In this document: positions 18,873 to 27,215 of the stretch, piece by piece | How the letters are laid out: each line of letters starts with the position of its first letter | Numbering within the stretch: the first letter of the stretch is position 1 | NCBI RefSeq assembly: GCF_001593005.1 | Contig: NZ_LQZQ01000051.1 | Location: 179,336-243,335, forward strand | DNA length: 64,000 nt | DNA from: Roseivirga ehrenbergii | Lineage (GTDB): Bacteria > Bacteroidota > Bacteroidia > Cytophagales > Cyclobacteriaceae | Direction: 5' to 3' | Position numbers and translations under genes: made by a program | Notes under the pieces: generated by a model | Told to the model about the DNA's origin: nothing | The model's input: only the letters and a program-made list of their open reading frames with translations | Database searches by the model: none

Positions 18873-20183
18873 TTAAACTGGTTCACCATAAAGATCGAAT
18901 TCTGTAGCATCTGTGATTTTAATATTCGCGAAATCGCCAATTCTTAAGTGATGTTTTTTCGCATCGATGATTACTTCGTTATCTACTTCTGGGGAGTCGT
19001 GTTCTGTTCTTCCATAGTAGTTTCCGCTTTCCTTTCTATCGATTAGCGTTTTAAAAGTCTTACCAATTTTTTCTTGGTTAATTTCGTTAGAAATTTCTTC
19101 CTGTATGCCCATTACGATATTCGCCCTTTCTTGTTTCACTTCGTCAGGAACATCGTCAACATAAGAATAGGCGTGTGTGTTTTCTTCATGCGAATAGTTG
19201 AAAATACCCAATCTATCGAAACGCATTTTCTTCACGAAGTCGACCATGTCATTGAAGTCTTCTTCAGTTTCGCCAGGGTGGCCCGCAATCAAAGTAGTTC
19301 GAATGGCAATACCCGGAACTTTAGCCCTGATTTCTTCGATCAGTGCTTCAGTTTTTTCACGGGTAGTCCCTCTACGCATTAATTTCAGCATTTTGGTAGA
19401 ACCGTGTTGAAGAGGAATGTCTATATAACTGCAAATGTTGTCGCGCTCCGCCATTACTTTAAGTGCATCCATTGGAAAGCCAGTAGGGAAAGCGTAATGC
19501 AAACGAATCCATTCAATGCCTTCCACATCAGAAAGACGTTCAAGCAATTCGGCTAGGTTTCGTTTTTTGTAAATATCTAATCCGTAGTAAGTGGAATCCT
19601 GAGCAATAAGAAGCAATTCTTTGGTGCCGTTTCTGGCCAAGTTTTTTGCTTCTAAAACCAATTCTTCAATTGGGCGAGATTTATGACCACCACGCATCAA
19701 AGGAATGGCGCAGAAGGAGCAGGGTCTGTCGCAGCCTTCCGATATTTTTAAATAAGCGTAATGGTTAGAGGTGGTGATAATACGCTCGCCTACCAATTCG
19801 TGCTTATAATCTGCTTTGAATTTCTTAAGAAGCGCAGGAAGCTCCATGGTGCCGAAGAAGGCGTCTACTTGAGGGATTTCAGTTTCTAGATCATCTTTGT
19901 AGCGCTGAGAAAGGCAACCTGTTACGTAAAGTTTATCAATTTCACCATCGTCTTTGGCATCAGCATAACGTAAAATGGTATCGATGGACTCTTGCTTGGC
20001 ATTATCGATAAAGCCGCAGGTATTTACGATAACAATATTAGCATTGTCTTTTTTAGACTCATGGGTTGTTTTGATTCCGTTGCCTCTCAATTGAGTAAGC
20101 ATCACTTCTGAATCCACTAAGTTTTTTGAGCAACCTAGCGTTACAATGTTCACCTTGTCCTTCTTCAGTCCCTTCGTTTTCAT
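18873..20183 (-). CDS. rimO: Ribosomal protein S12 methylthiotransferase RimO
   Basis: 436 residues with three domains: N-terminal UPF0004 with cluster cysteines in TLGCSKNLVDSEV, VNTCGFIDNAKQ and TGCLSQRY; a radical SAM core with CDRPCSFC (CxxxCxxC) near residue 153-160; and a C-terminal TRAM domain ending in ATEFDLYGEPV. RimO adds a methylthio group to the conserved aspartate of uS12. KNLVDSEVM is typical of RimO, where MiaB has NxxDSE, which separates the two. Transcribed alone from the -7 element at 20203-20210. Confidence 0.96.
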   Translation of the reverse strand: MKTKGLKKDKVNIVTLGCSKNLVDSEVMLTQLRGNGIKTTHESKKDNANIVIVNTCGFIDNAKQESIDTILRYADAKDDGEIDKLYVTGCLSQRYKDDLETEIPQVDAFFGTMELPALLKKFKADYKHELVGERIITTSNHYAYLKISEGCDRPCSFCAIPLMRGGHKSRPIEELVLEAKNLARNGTKELLLIAQDSTYYGLDIYKKRNLAELLERLSDVEGIEWIRLHYAFPTGFPMDALKVMAERDNICSYIDIPLQHGSTKMLKLMRRGTTREKTEALIEEIRAKVPGIAIRTTLIAGHPGETEEDFNDMVDFVKKMRFDRLGIFNYSHEENTHAYSYVDDVPDEVKQERANIVMGIQEEISNEINQEKIGKTFKTLIDRKESGNYYGRTEHDSPEVDNEVIIDAKKHHLRIGDFANIKITDATEFDLYGEPV

Positions 20184-20202
20184 TCCTTATTGTATTAATG
20201 CG

Positions 20203-20210
20203 CAAAGGTA
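20203..20210 (-). promoter_or_regulatory. -7 promoter element of rimO
   Basis: Minus-strand TACCTTTG matches TAnnTTTG and lies 19 nt before the rimO ATG. No TTG is found at -33 spacing. Confidence 0.5.
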
Positions 20211-20233
20211 ATGAATTCTAAAGGCTTGGTAAT

Positions 20234-20494
20234 TTATTTTCTCTTCTTCCTAAAGGTAATTGGAACAACTTCGTCAGTTGGCATTCCTATTTGGTAAAGC
20301 TCCCAGTCGGGGTCGTATTTGGCTAATATCTGACGAATGCAGTCTACTCGGTCTTCACTAGGGTTTTCGCAGTCGGCCCAGTGGAATACTTCTACTCGGT
20401 AGTTGTAGGATTTTTTCTCACCGTTGATTCTTACTTCAACTTCAATGTCTTGCTCTCCAGTGATTTGAGGAATGTTAATGGCTATAGCTCCCAT
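20234..20494 (-). CDS. Small hypothetical protein
   Basis: 86 residues, no signal peptide or membrane segment. The N-terminal half alternates strands (AIAINIPQI, DIEVEVRINGEKKSYNYRVE), then FHWADCENPSEDRVDCIRQI with two cysteines ten residues apart, and a basic tail FRKKRK. I recognise no named family. Both the divergent distance to the next gene and a near-canonical promoter upstream support that it is a real gene. It lies 50 nt ahead of rimO but rimO has its own -7 element. Confidence 0.7.
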   Translation of the reverse strand: MGAIAINIPQITGEQDIEVEVRINGEKKSYNYRVEVFHWADCENPSEDRVDCIRQILAKYDPDWELYQIGMPTDEVVPITFRKKRK

Positions 20495-20514
20495 AATCTA
20501 TGTGCGTTAATGAA

Positions 20515-20546
20515 CAAATGTTTTCTATCCACTTATATTTTAACAA
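20515..20546 (-). promoter_or_regulatory. Promoter of the 86-residue protein
   Basis: Minus strand: TTG (20546-20544), 21-nt spacer, AACATTTG (20522-20515), one mismatch to TAnnTTTG. Spacing is ideal. It lies 20 nt before the ATG. Confidence 0.5.
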
Positions 20547-20692
20547 GGGTAGTGCCAAGAAGTTATTTTGTTGATTTACAGTTGTTTATTCTAATGAAGG
20601 TTTAATGAGTGCTCGTTATAGGGCAGCTAAATGTTCGATCATGACCAAGTTTGCTAGTATGATGTTTAATTTTTATATGTTATTTTTCATAC

Positions 20693-21787
20693 ATGAAACA
20701 TAAATTCTTCTTTTTGATATTAATGTCCTTAGCTCTTCTTTTCGGCTGTTCTTCGAAAAAGTCAGAAGGTAAAGATGCTAATAATACGAATAATGAAACA
20801 CAAGTAAAGAACTTGCTTGTTGGTGATCAAATATTGAAAGATGACTTGGGTTTGATTGTTCATGTAGTTGGTCCGTACCTCTTAACGAAGCAGGGTCAGG
20901 ATAATAATGATAAAGTGGTTTTTAAAGTTTACGATCTTGATGATTTGAGTTTTTTGGGTAATGTAGGCCTTAGGGGAAGGCAAGGGCCAAATACTTTTTA
21001 TGGAGTCAATTACTCGGGCCAATTCTATGAAAATGATGGTGACTATATCATTTGGGTAAATGATCCACCGAAATTTAGAATTAGTGCCATTAATATCACC
21101 CAAAGTTTAAAAAAGAAAGAAACTGTTATTGAAAGGTACATTCAGCATGATCCAGAACTTGATTTTATGAATGCTCTATTTGTGGTTGATTTAGTGAATT
21201 TAGCGGGGAATCAGCCTGGATTTCACCTAGGTTCGAATATAAAACCTCTAAATATTTATAAAGATGGAGAACTCAGTAGTTATGGAGATTACCCTTTGGT
21301 GACGAATTCCGATAAGTTTCCGGAATGGAATGGCGGTCGCAATTTCAATAGTGTTAGACTGATAATGAAACCCGATGAATCTAGGTTTGCTGTAGGTATG
21401 TTGCATTATGATCGGTTGGATATACTTGATAAGGAAGGCGAATTAATTAACTCTAATCGCGATGTGGAGAATTATAAAACCTATGATGTTAATGATATAT
21501 ATTATTCTGACATGGCCATGAAAGAGGGGGTGAAGTTCTATTATGTAGGAGCATACGCTACAAACGATCTTCTTTTCACACTTTATTATGATGTAAAAAG
21601 GGTTGAATATGAAGGTATATACCCCACAATAATCAGAGTGTTTGACTGGGATGGAAATTTAAAGCACGAGCTAAATTGCCCAGATCATCTTTGGAATATC
21701 TCTGTAGACGAGGAGAATGGTTATTTATATGGAGGCTCGTATACGCAAGAGAAATTGATGCGCTACAATATCAAAGGGTATTTATAA
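20693..21787 (+). CDS. TolB-like 6-bladed beta-propeller lipoprotein
   Basis: 364 residues. The signal ends in a lipobox, LLFGC, followed by SSKKSEG. The mature protein has a repeated pattern of beta blades, and its end (YPTIIRVFDWDGNLKHEL, then NGYLYGGSY) is typical of the Bacteroidota BF2992/TolB-like propeller lipoproteins. These are anchored to the outer membrane or inner membrane face; no catalytic role is known. A similar protein of the DUF4221 type sits at 38.4-39.5 kb. The gene stands alone, ends 28 nt from convergent ftsY, and has no clear promoter match in its 198-nt upstream gap. Confidence 0.78.
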   Translation: MKHKFFFLILMSLALLFGCSSKKSEGKDANNTNNETQVKNLLVGDQILKDDLGLIVHVVGPYLLTKQGQDNNDKVVFKVYDLDDLSFLGNVGLRGRQGPNTFYGVNYSGQFYENDGDYIIWVNDPPKFRISAINITQSLKKKETVIERYIQHDPELDFMNALFVVDLVNLAGNQPGFHLGSNIKPLNIYKDGELSSYGDYPLVTNSDKFPEWNGGRNFNSVRLIMKPDESRFAVGMLHYDRLDILDKEGELINSNRDVENYKTYDVNDIYYSDMAMKEGVKFYYVGAYATNDLLFTLYYDVKRVEYEGIYPTIIRVFDWDGNLKHELNCPDHLWNISVDEENGYLYGGSYTQEKLMRYNIKGYL

Positions 21788-21815
21788 TAAGGGAAAAGCG
21801 AGTGACTAGTTTTTT

Positions 21816-22769
21816 CTACTTTTTAAACAAGGAATCAACAAACTCACCTTTATTAAATACCTGGAGGTCGCCTACTTGTTCGCCTACACCAATGTATTTT
21901 ACAGGGATTTTGAATTGGTCAGAAATGCCAATCACTACTCCACCCTTGGCTGTGCCATCTAGTTTAGTAATCGCTAGGGCTGATACTTCTGTAGCTTTGG
22001 TGAATTCCTTCGCCTGCATAAATGCATTTTGACCAGTAGAACCATCAAGTACCAATAAGATTTCATGCGGAGCTTCTGGAATGAATTTTTGCATTACCCG
22101 TTTGATCTTGGTAAGCTCATTCATCAAATTCACTTTGGTGTGTAGTCTACCAGCGGTATCTACAATAACCAAATCAGCCCCCATTTCAACTCCTTTTTTT
22201 ACTGCGTCAAAAGCTACTGCAGAAGGATCGGTATTCATGCCATGAGCAACAACTGGTACATCAATACGCTGACCCCAAAGTTTAAGTTGATCTACGGCAG
22301 CAGCCCTAAAAGTATCGGCAGCACCTAAGACTACAGATTTACCTTGTTTTTTAAATTGCGCTGCTAGTTTTCCAATGGTAGTTGTTTTTCCTACGCCATT
22401 TACACCCACTACAAGGATAATGTGTGGTTTGTGATTGGATGGAATGGTAAACTCGGTAAGGTCTTCAGAGTTGTTTTCAGAAAGAAGCTCTGCAATTTCT
22501 TCTCGAAGTATTCTATCGAGTTCAGTTGTGTTGAGGTATTTGTCTTTAGCAACACGCTCCTCAATCCGCTGTATAATTTTGATGGTGGTTTCAACACCAA
22601 CATCGGATGTGATTAGAATTTCTTCTAATTCATCCAGTATTTCATCATCAACTTTTGATTTACCGGCTACAGCACGACTTAGCTTGGAAAAGAAACCGTC
22701 TTTGGTTTTTTCAAGCCCTTTATCGAGCGATTCTTTTTTTTCTTTCGAGAAGATTCCAAATAAGCCCAT
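21816..22769 (-). CDS. ftsY: Signal recognition particle receptor FtsY
   Basis: 317 residues, the short NG-only form without the acidic A domain of E. coli. SRP-type GTPase motifs in order: G1 GVNGVGKTTTIGKLA, DTFRAAAVDQL, G3 DTAGRLHTK and G4 TKLDGTAKGG. FtsY docks the ribosome-SRP complex at the membrane. The ATG at 22769 (MGLFGIFSKEKKE) is chosen over an upstream TTG at 22790, because the amphipathic MGLFGIF start is typical and the TTG lies next to a terminator hairpin. It is the last gene after rpmG and the DUF4295 gene, but a hairpin separates them. Confidence 0.97.
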   Translation of the reverse strand: MGLFGIFSKEKKESLDKGLEKTKDGFFSKLSRAVAGKSKVDDEILDELEEILITSDVGVETTIKIIQRIEERVAKDKYLNTTELDRILREEIAELLSENNSEDLTEFTIPSNHKPHIILVVGVNGVGKTTTIGKLAAQFKKQGKSVVLGAADTFRAAAVDQLKLWGQRIDVPVVAHGMNTDPSAVAFDAVKKGVEMGADLVIVDTAGRLHTKVNLMNELTKIKRVMQKFIPEAPHEILLVLDGSTGQNAFMQAKEFTKATEVSALAITKLDGTAKGGVVIGISDQFKIPVKYIGVGEQVGDLQVFNKGEFVDSLFKK

Positions 22770-22791
22770 AACTGTACGTAAAATTAACAAT

Positions 22792-22816
22792 AAAAAAGTC
22801 CCTCTTGAGGGACTTT
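22792..22816 (-). terminator. Terminator/attenuator between bL38 and ftsY
   Basis: 22795-22816 is a perfect inverted repeat, AAAGTCCCTC/GAGGGACTTT with a 2-nt centre; on the minus strand it is followed by TTTT. It lies 26 nt after the bL38 stop and 22 nt before the ftsY ATG, so it likely limits read-through into ftsY. Confidence 0.75.
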
Positions 22817-22842
22817 GATATATTTATTAAAAGTGCAATTTC

Positions 22843-22998
22843 TTACTTGTCAGCAAGCACTGTTTTTACCATATCCTCAGTAACAATCTCTTCTTTAAAG
22901 GTGTATGCACCTGTTTTTGGAGATTTTACTGCTTTAATTACTTTGGCGTATTTTACACCACCTTGTACTTTCAGGGTTGCAACTACTTTCTTAGCCAT
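22843..22998 (-). CDS. DUF4295 small basic protein (putative ribosomal protein bL38)
   Basis: 51 residues, starting MAKKVVATLKVQGGVKYAKV and ending MVKTVLADK; lysine-rich with alternating strands. It matches DUF4295, a Bacteroidota-specific family always found beside rpmG. As I recall, a family member was seen as an extra large-subunit protein (bL38) in the Flavobacterium johnsoniae ribosome structure; I state that from memory. The start lies 2 nt after the rpmG stop, so the two genes are translated together. Confidence 0.85.
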   Translation of the reverse strand: MAKKVVATLKVQGGVKYAKVIKAVKSPKTGAYTFKEEIVTEDMVKTVLADK

Positions 22999-23000
22999 TA

Positions 23001-23183
23001 TTACTTAATTTCTTTGTGAATAGTGTATTTCTTCAAAATCGGGTTGTATTTCTTCAACTCCAATCTCTCGGTGGTGTTTTTTCTGTTCTTAGTAGTGATG
23101 TATCTAGACGTACCGTGCATTCCACTTGTCTTATGCTCAGTGCATTCCATGATCACTTGAACTCTATTGCCTTTCTTAGCCAT
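23001..23183 (-). CDS. rpmG: 50S ribosomal protein bL33
   Basis: 60 residues, beginning [18 protein letters not shown] and containing [11 protein letters not shown] and ELKKYNP, the bL33 core. Only one cysteine remains, so this is a zinc-free (C-) form. It begins a two- or three-gene unit with bL38 and ftsY and has its own -7 element at 23211-23218. In most relatives rpmB lies directly upstream; here an aminopeptidase P gene and a terminator lie between. Confidence 0.96.
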   Translation of the reverse strand: MAKKGNRVQVIMECTEHKTSGMHGTSRYITTKNRKNTTERLELKKYNPILKKYTIHKEIK

Positions 23184-23210
23184 TTCTTTATGCTTCTAAA
23201 ATTCGGATTG

Positions 23211-23218
23211 CAAATATA
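23211..23218 (-). promoter_or_regulatory. -7 promoter element of rpmG
   Basis: Minus-strand TATATTTG fits TAnnTTTG and lies 27 nt before the rpmG ATG, downstream of the aminopeptidase terminator. No exact TTG sits at -33. Confidence 0.5.
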
Positions 23219-23394
23219 GCTAACTGTTTTTTATAATAAAACCCATGGTGACGAAATATTTTAAGTGTTTTATTATAGACTGAATGGAGGTTGTTTATTC
23301 ATGTTCGATTCATTTTAATCTCACAAAATAGGTGGCTGCTGTCGTTTAAAATATGGTTTTATACATTCATGAGACATAATAAATATAGGAATGG

Positions 23395-23419
23395 AAAAGG
23401 CCAGCAAAGCCGGCCTTTT
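23395..23419 (-). terminator. Terminator after the aminopeptidase gene
   Basis: AAAAGGCC (23395-23402) pairs exactly with GGCCTTTT (23412-23419) around a 9-nt loop, 21 nt past the stop at 23441. On the minus strand the T-run is short (TTTT), so strength is moderate. Confidence 0.65.
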
Positions 23420-23440
23420 ATACTTCAATGTAAAATTGTA

Positions 23441-24913
23441 CTATTTATTTCCTTTTAAGGCTGGCAAAGTGAATTGCGCCAATGGGCTACTTTGTTTCAT
23501 CAAAGCCTCAATGTCTTCTGATTTTCTTGGTGCATAGCCAGAAAGTAATTCAGAACCATCTTTGGTAATAAGAATATCGTCCTCAATTCTAACTGCAATG
23601 CCCCACCATTTTGGGTCGCATTTACTGCCGTCAGGAATGTAAATACCCGGCTCTACCGTAATTACCATATTTTCTTGAAGTGGCCCTCTTGGGCCTTTGT
23701 CGTGAACATCAAGTCCAATGTGGTGAGAAAGTCCGTGCGGAAAATATCTGTTTGGAGTATTTTCACTTTCGATTATGCCTAGCTTTGCTAACCCTTTATT
23801 AATAATATCTTTTGCCAAATTTCCCATCTCAGCCATTGAAACCCCTGGTTTGGCCATTTGAATGGCTTGTTCTTGAGCTTCGTACACCAAGTCATAGATG
23901 GCTTTTTCCTCCTTAGAGAACTTGCCGTCAATCGGGATGGTCCGAGTTACATCCGCAGTGTAGCCATGATATTCTGCACCCAAATCCATTAAAATCATCT
24001 GATCACTTTGGATGTCTATTTCTGTATTTTCAATATAATGAAGAATGCAGCCATTATTCCCCGCCCCTACAATCGAAGGGTAGCCCTCGTATTCAGAACC
24101 GTATTTTTTGAACACAAACTCATGAATACCCTGTACTTCGGCTTCGGTCATTCCTGGGTGCATGGCTTTCATTACTTCTGCTTGACCCACGGCCGATATA
24201 AATACTGCCTTTCGTAATAGGTCTAGCTCATCTTTGGTTTTAATACCACGAAGCTCACCCATAATGGTGTTGAGACCTCTCAAATCTAAGTTGTTCTTTT
24301 TAGGCTCGGCACCAAGATTGTTGGCTTCTACACCATAACCTACTTTACTTTTGAATTGCTGAATCAGGCTAAATAAATCACTCTCGTCACGAGCATTATC
24401 TCTTACATCATTCTGAAATTCGTAGAATAGAATTTTATCGAATTTTTCGAAGTCTATATCGTAAGCCTTAAATTCTGTATTATTAAAGGAGTTTAATATC
24501 CCCAGCTTTTCTTGGGCGCCTGCAGAACCAAGTCTTCGGCCTGTCCACTGTTCGGCTTGTGCGTTTCTGGTTTGAACGAAGAAAATTTCATTGTACTGAT
24601 TTCCTGCTTTATCAGTTTGCATGTTTTTGAAAACCAATAAAACAGCATGAGGCTCTTTATATCCTGTTAGATAGTATAAGTCTGGATCTTGATGATAGAT
24701 GAAGTCTACATCATTCGCGCGGTTGCGCACCGGGTTTGCAAAGAAAACTGCTACAGAGTTATCGGGCAGCTTTGCTCGTAATGCATCTCTTCTTCCTTTG
24801 TGGAAGTCAGCACTTAAGTAGTCTTTTCTTACATTCTCTTGAGCCTGTAAAATGAAAAATCCTGAGAACATAAACGTCATCAGGATTGCTAAAGTCTTAA
24901 TAGAAAACTTCAT
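23441..24913 (-). CDS. Secreted aminopeptidase P family protein (M24B)
   Basis: 490 residues. A signal peptide ends near LQAQ (about residue 25), so it acts outside the cytoplasm, unlike E. coli PepP. The N-terminal creatinase-like domain (FANPVRNRANDVDFIYHQDP) is followed by the pita-bread metalloprotease fold with metal ligands in LMDLGAEYHGYTADVTRT, HGLSHHIGLDVHD and ITVEPGIYIP, plus a final glutamate in VRIEDD. The enzyme removes N-terminal residues that precede proline. It begins 28 nt after rpmB and is probably read from the rpmB promoter, an unusual insertion between rpmB and rpmG. Confidence 0.93.
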   Translation of the reverse strand: MKFSIKTLAILMTFMFSGFFILQAQENVRKDYLSADFHKGRRDALRAKLPDNSVAVFFANPVRNRANDVDFIYHQDPDLYYLTGYKEPHAVLLVFKNMQTDKAGNQYNEIFFVQTRNAQAEQWTGRRLGSAGAQEKLGILNSFNNTEFKAYDIDFEKFDKILFYEFQNDVRDNARDESDLFSLIQQFKSKVGYGVEANNLGAEPKKNNLDLRGLNTIMGELRGIKTKDELDLLRKAVFISAVGQAEVMKAMHPGMTEAEVQGIHEFVFKKYGSEYEGYPSIVGAGNNGCILHYIENTEIDIQSDQMILMDLGAEYHGYTADVTRTIPIDGKFSKEEKAIYDLVYEAQEQAIQMAKPGVSMAEMGNLAKDIINKGLAKLGIIESENTPNRYFPHGLSHHIGLDVHDKGPRGPLQENMVITVEPGIYIPDGSKCDPKWWGIAVRIEDDILITKDGSELLSGYAPRKSEDIEALMKQSSPLAQFTLPALKGNK

Positions 24914-24941
24914 AGTAGTATAATAACGTTTTAGAACGCTA

Positions 24942-25181
24942 TTATACTAAAACGTTACCGTTTTCTCTTGCTTTTTTTAGTACAGCGGTAATGCCATTTT
25001 TATTAATGGTTCTTAAAGCTGATGTAGATACTTTTAAAGTAACCCATTTGTCTTCTTCAGGAAGGTAGAATCTCTTTTTCTGAAGATTCGGGTAGAATTT
25101 TCTCTTTGTTTTATTGTTAGCGTGAGAAACGTTGTTTCCTGTACGTGCTCTCTTTCCGGTGATGTCACAAACTCTTGCCAT
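24942..25181 (-). CDS. rpmB: 50S ribosomal protein bL28
   Basis: 79 residues, [20 protein letters not shown] then [16 protein letters not shown] and [13 protein letters not shown], the full bL28 pattern. The usual Bacteroidota order rpmB-rpmG-DUF4295-ftsY is broken here by the aminopeptidase gene. A well-formed promoter lies upstream at 25219-25249. Confidence 0.97.
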   Translation of the reverse strand: MARVCDITGKRARTGNNVSHANNKTKRKFYPNLQKKRFYLPEEDKWVTLKVSTSALRTINKNGITAVLKKARENGNVLV

Positions 25182-25218
25182 GGGTAAATATAATTTAGTC
25201 GCTTTTGAAAACGGAATG

Positions 25219-25249
25219 CAAATATCGTAATTATTTGGAAAGACACCAA
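25219..25249 (-). promoter_or_regulatory. Promoter of rpmB
   Basis: Minus strand: TTG (25249-25247), exact 20-nt spacer, GATATTTG (25226-25219), one mismatch to TAnnTTTG. The leader to the rpmB ATG is about 30 nt. Confidence 0.6.
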
Positions 25250-25534
25250 CCTGAGTTAATATATTTTACTTAAAAGTTTGACTCTTGACTAAAACCACTC
25301 AGTCCTCATATTATCCTTAATTATTATTGTGTTTGACCACAGCTTAAGCTTTTCGTTATTAATTGTAAACTATAGTTATTTCGATCGTCCATTTTCAAAT
25401 TCATGAATGTTTAAGAAGTCGTTATTATAAGATACAGCGTATTGATGTTTTTGGAGGTCGCAGTTAAGTAACATTTGTCACAAAAACCTAGAACAAAGCG
25501 GCTTACATTAGCATTTGAATCAATAAGGGAACAA
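25250..25534. other. AT-rich intergenic region upstream of the SQR-like gene
   Basis: No gene or stable hairpin is seen. Two loose -7-like elements (TAACATTTG at about 25456-25464 and TAGCATTTG about 50 nt later) have one base too many between TA and TTTG; the first is preceded by TTTTTG about 17 nt upstream and is the better candidate for transcription of the flavoprotein gene. Confidence 0.3.
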
Positions 25535-26992
25535 ATGTCAAAAATAGTGGTATTAGGAGCCGGAATTTCCGGCCATGTGGCAGCAGCACACTTAAGGAGG
25601 AAGCTTTCGAAGCAGCACCAAATAATAGTTGTTTCTCCCAATAGTAATTATCAGTGGATTCCAAGTAACATTTGGGTTGGGGTAGGACGGATGAAATCCG
25701 AGAGCATTCTGTTTCCTTTGGCGCCATTATATAAAAGGAAAAACATTGGCTTTATTCAAGCAAAGGCAATAGAGTTCCATCCTGAAGGGGATGATAATAC
25801 TGATAAGCCTTACGTAACCTGTGAGTACGTAGCGGGAGCAAATAAAGGGGAATCTGAAAAGGTGACATATGACTACCTAATTAATGCTACTGGTCCGAAA
25901 CTCAATTTTGAGGCTACTGAAGGCTTGATTCCTGGCAAAAATAAAACTTACTCTGTCTGTACTTATACTCATGCGAATCATGCTTGGAAAGGATTGAGTG
26001 AATTGATTCAGGAAATGAAAAATGGTAAAACAGCAAGAATATTGATTGGCACAGGACATGGTCAATCTACATGTCAAGGTGCTGCTTTTGAATATATTCT
26101 AAATGTAGAACAAGAATTAAGAAAACATAAGGTAAGAGACAAGGCAGAAATTACTTGGATATCGAATGAATATGAGCTTGGAGATTTCGGGATGGATGGA
26201 ATGATGTTGAGCTATGGTAAGGGCGCTATGAAATCTAGCGAAATGGTTCAGATGGTTTTTGAAGAACGCGGAATTAAGTGGATTTTGGGTAGCGCTGTTC
26301 AGAAAGTGGAAGAAGGTTTGGCTCATTATGAAACATTAGAAGGTGAATTTAAAACGGAGGTGTTCGATTTTGCTATGTTAATTCCTTCTTTTTCTGGGCA
26401 TGGCTTTAAGTCATTCGATAGGAATGGGATAGAAAACACCGAAAAATTGTTCAGAGGTTTTATGATAGTTGATGCAGACTATACTAAAAAGCCCTATGAG
26501 GAATGGTCTGTTCAAGATTGGCCAGAAACTTATCAAAACCCTTCTTACGATAATATTTTTGCCCCTGGAATTGCCTTTGCTCCACCGCACGCCATTTCAA
26601 AACCTAGGGTAAGCAAGAATGGAACGCCCATTTCACCTGCGCCTCCCAGAACCGGTATGCCGTCTGGAATTACCGCTAAGTTGGTAGCAGACAATATTAT
26701 CGATATGATTAAGCACAACAATAAAAAGCTAAATCATAAAGGTAGTTTAGGCAATATGGGTGCTGCTTGTATCGCATCGGCAGGTTTTGGCATGATGGAT
26801 GGAAGTGGGGTGAGTATTACTACTTTTCCCATTGTTCCCGACTATAAAAAGTATCCTGATACACAGGGGCGTAAGCTCGGTAAAACTTTTGGTGAGATTG
26901 GTTTAGCAGGTCATTGGTTGAAATTGGCCTTACATTATGCCTTTATATATAAAGCCAAAATGAAACCTTTTTGGTGGTTAATCCCTGAATAA
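25535..26992 (+). CDS. Sulfide:quinone oxidoreductase-like FAD protein
   Basis: 485 residues. N-terminal FAD dinucleotide fold SKIVVLGAGISGHVAAAHL, a second nucleotide motif around ILIGTGHGQSTC, and a C-terminal GMPSGITAKLVADNI segment where SQR proteins bind FAD and quinone. Three cysteines lie where SQR catalytic cysteines are expected: C142 (YSVCTYTH), C180 (QSTCQG) and C412 (GAACIAS). SQR oxidises sulfide to polysulfide and passes electrons to quinone at the membrane; a related NADH dehydrogenase or flavocytochrome c role is less likely. The ATG at 25535 is chosen because the earlier TTG frame start adds residues before the FAD strand. A 45-residue frame follows 11 nt downstream. Confidence 0.8.
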   Translation: MSKIVVLGAGISGHVAAAHLRRKLSKQHQIIVVSPNSNYQWIPSNIWVGVGRMKSESILFPLAPLYKRKNIGFIQAKAIEFHPEGDDNTDKPYVTCEYVAGANKGESEKVTYDYLINATGPKLNFEATEGLIPGKNKTYSVCTYTHANHAWKGLSELIQEMKNGKTARILIGTGHGQSTCQGAAFEYILNVEQELRKHKVRDKAEITWISNEYELGDFGMDGMMLSYGKGAMKSSEMVQMVFEERGIKWILGSAVQKVEEGLAHYETLEGEFKTEVFDFAMLIPSFSGHGFKSFDRNGIENTEKLFRGFMIVDADYTKKPYEEWSVQDWPETYQNPSYDNIFAPGIAFAPPHAISKPRVSKNGTPISPAPPRTGMPSGITAKLVADNIIDMIKHNNKKLNHKGSLGNMGAACIASAGFGMMDGSGVSITTFPIVPDYKKYPDTQGRKLGKTFGEIGLAGHWLKLALHYAFIYKAKMKPFWWLIPE

Positions 26993-27003
26993 ATCTTAGA
27001 AAT

Positions 27004-27141
27004 ATGGAAGCGAAAATCACAGAATCTCAAAAAAGAAAAATGACTAATCCTGTTATTCAGTTTTTCAGGTTTATCTATTTAAGTCTGAAAATTCTTTTTA
27101 TCGTGGAGGGTGGCCATGGCGGAACAAGAAACCGTGAATAA
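27004..27141 (+). CDS. Small protein with C-terminal GGHGGTRN motif
   Basis: 45 residues, not named by any family I know. Seen: a charged start (MEAKITESQKRKM), a hydrophobic amphipathic core (NPVIQFFRFIYLSLKILFIV) that could lie in or along a membrane, then EGGHGGTRNRE at the end. It starts 11 nt after the SQR-like gene and is very likely on the same transcript. The structured glycine-histidine tail suggests a conserved partner rather than chance; a membrane anchor or quinone-side partner of the flavoprotein is inference. Confidence 0.6.
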   Translation: MEAKITESQKRKMTNPVIQFFRFIYLSLKILFIVEGGHGGTRNRE

Positions 27142-27153
27142 TAATTATTCACG
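27133..27153 (+). other. Perfect palindrome overlapping the small-gene stop
   Basis: CGTGAATAAT-A-ATTATTCACG, ten perfect pairs about a single central base, spanning the stop of the 45-residue gene. It may end transcription or protect the 3' end; no T-run follows, so it is not a classic terminator. Confidence 0.5.
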
Positions 27154-27215
27154 TAAACTTTCAAAACTATTAATGATTCCAACCCAATTGGGTATAACCT
27201 CTTTAGGCTAAATAC

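Noticed and set aside
21676..22032. Plus-strand frame over the ftsY 3' end
   Set aside because: Antisense shadow of ftsY and the propeller lipoprotein; no known family.
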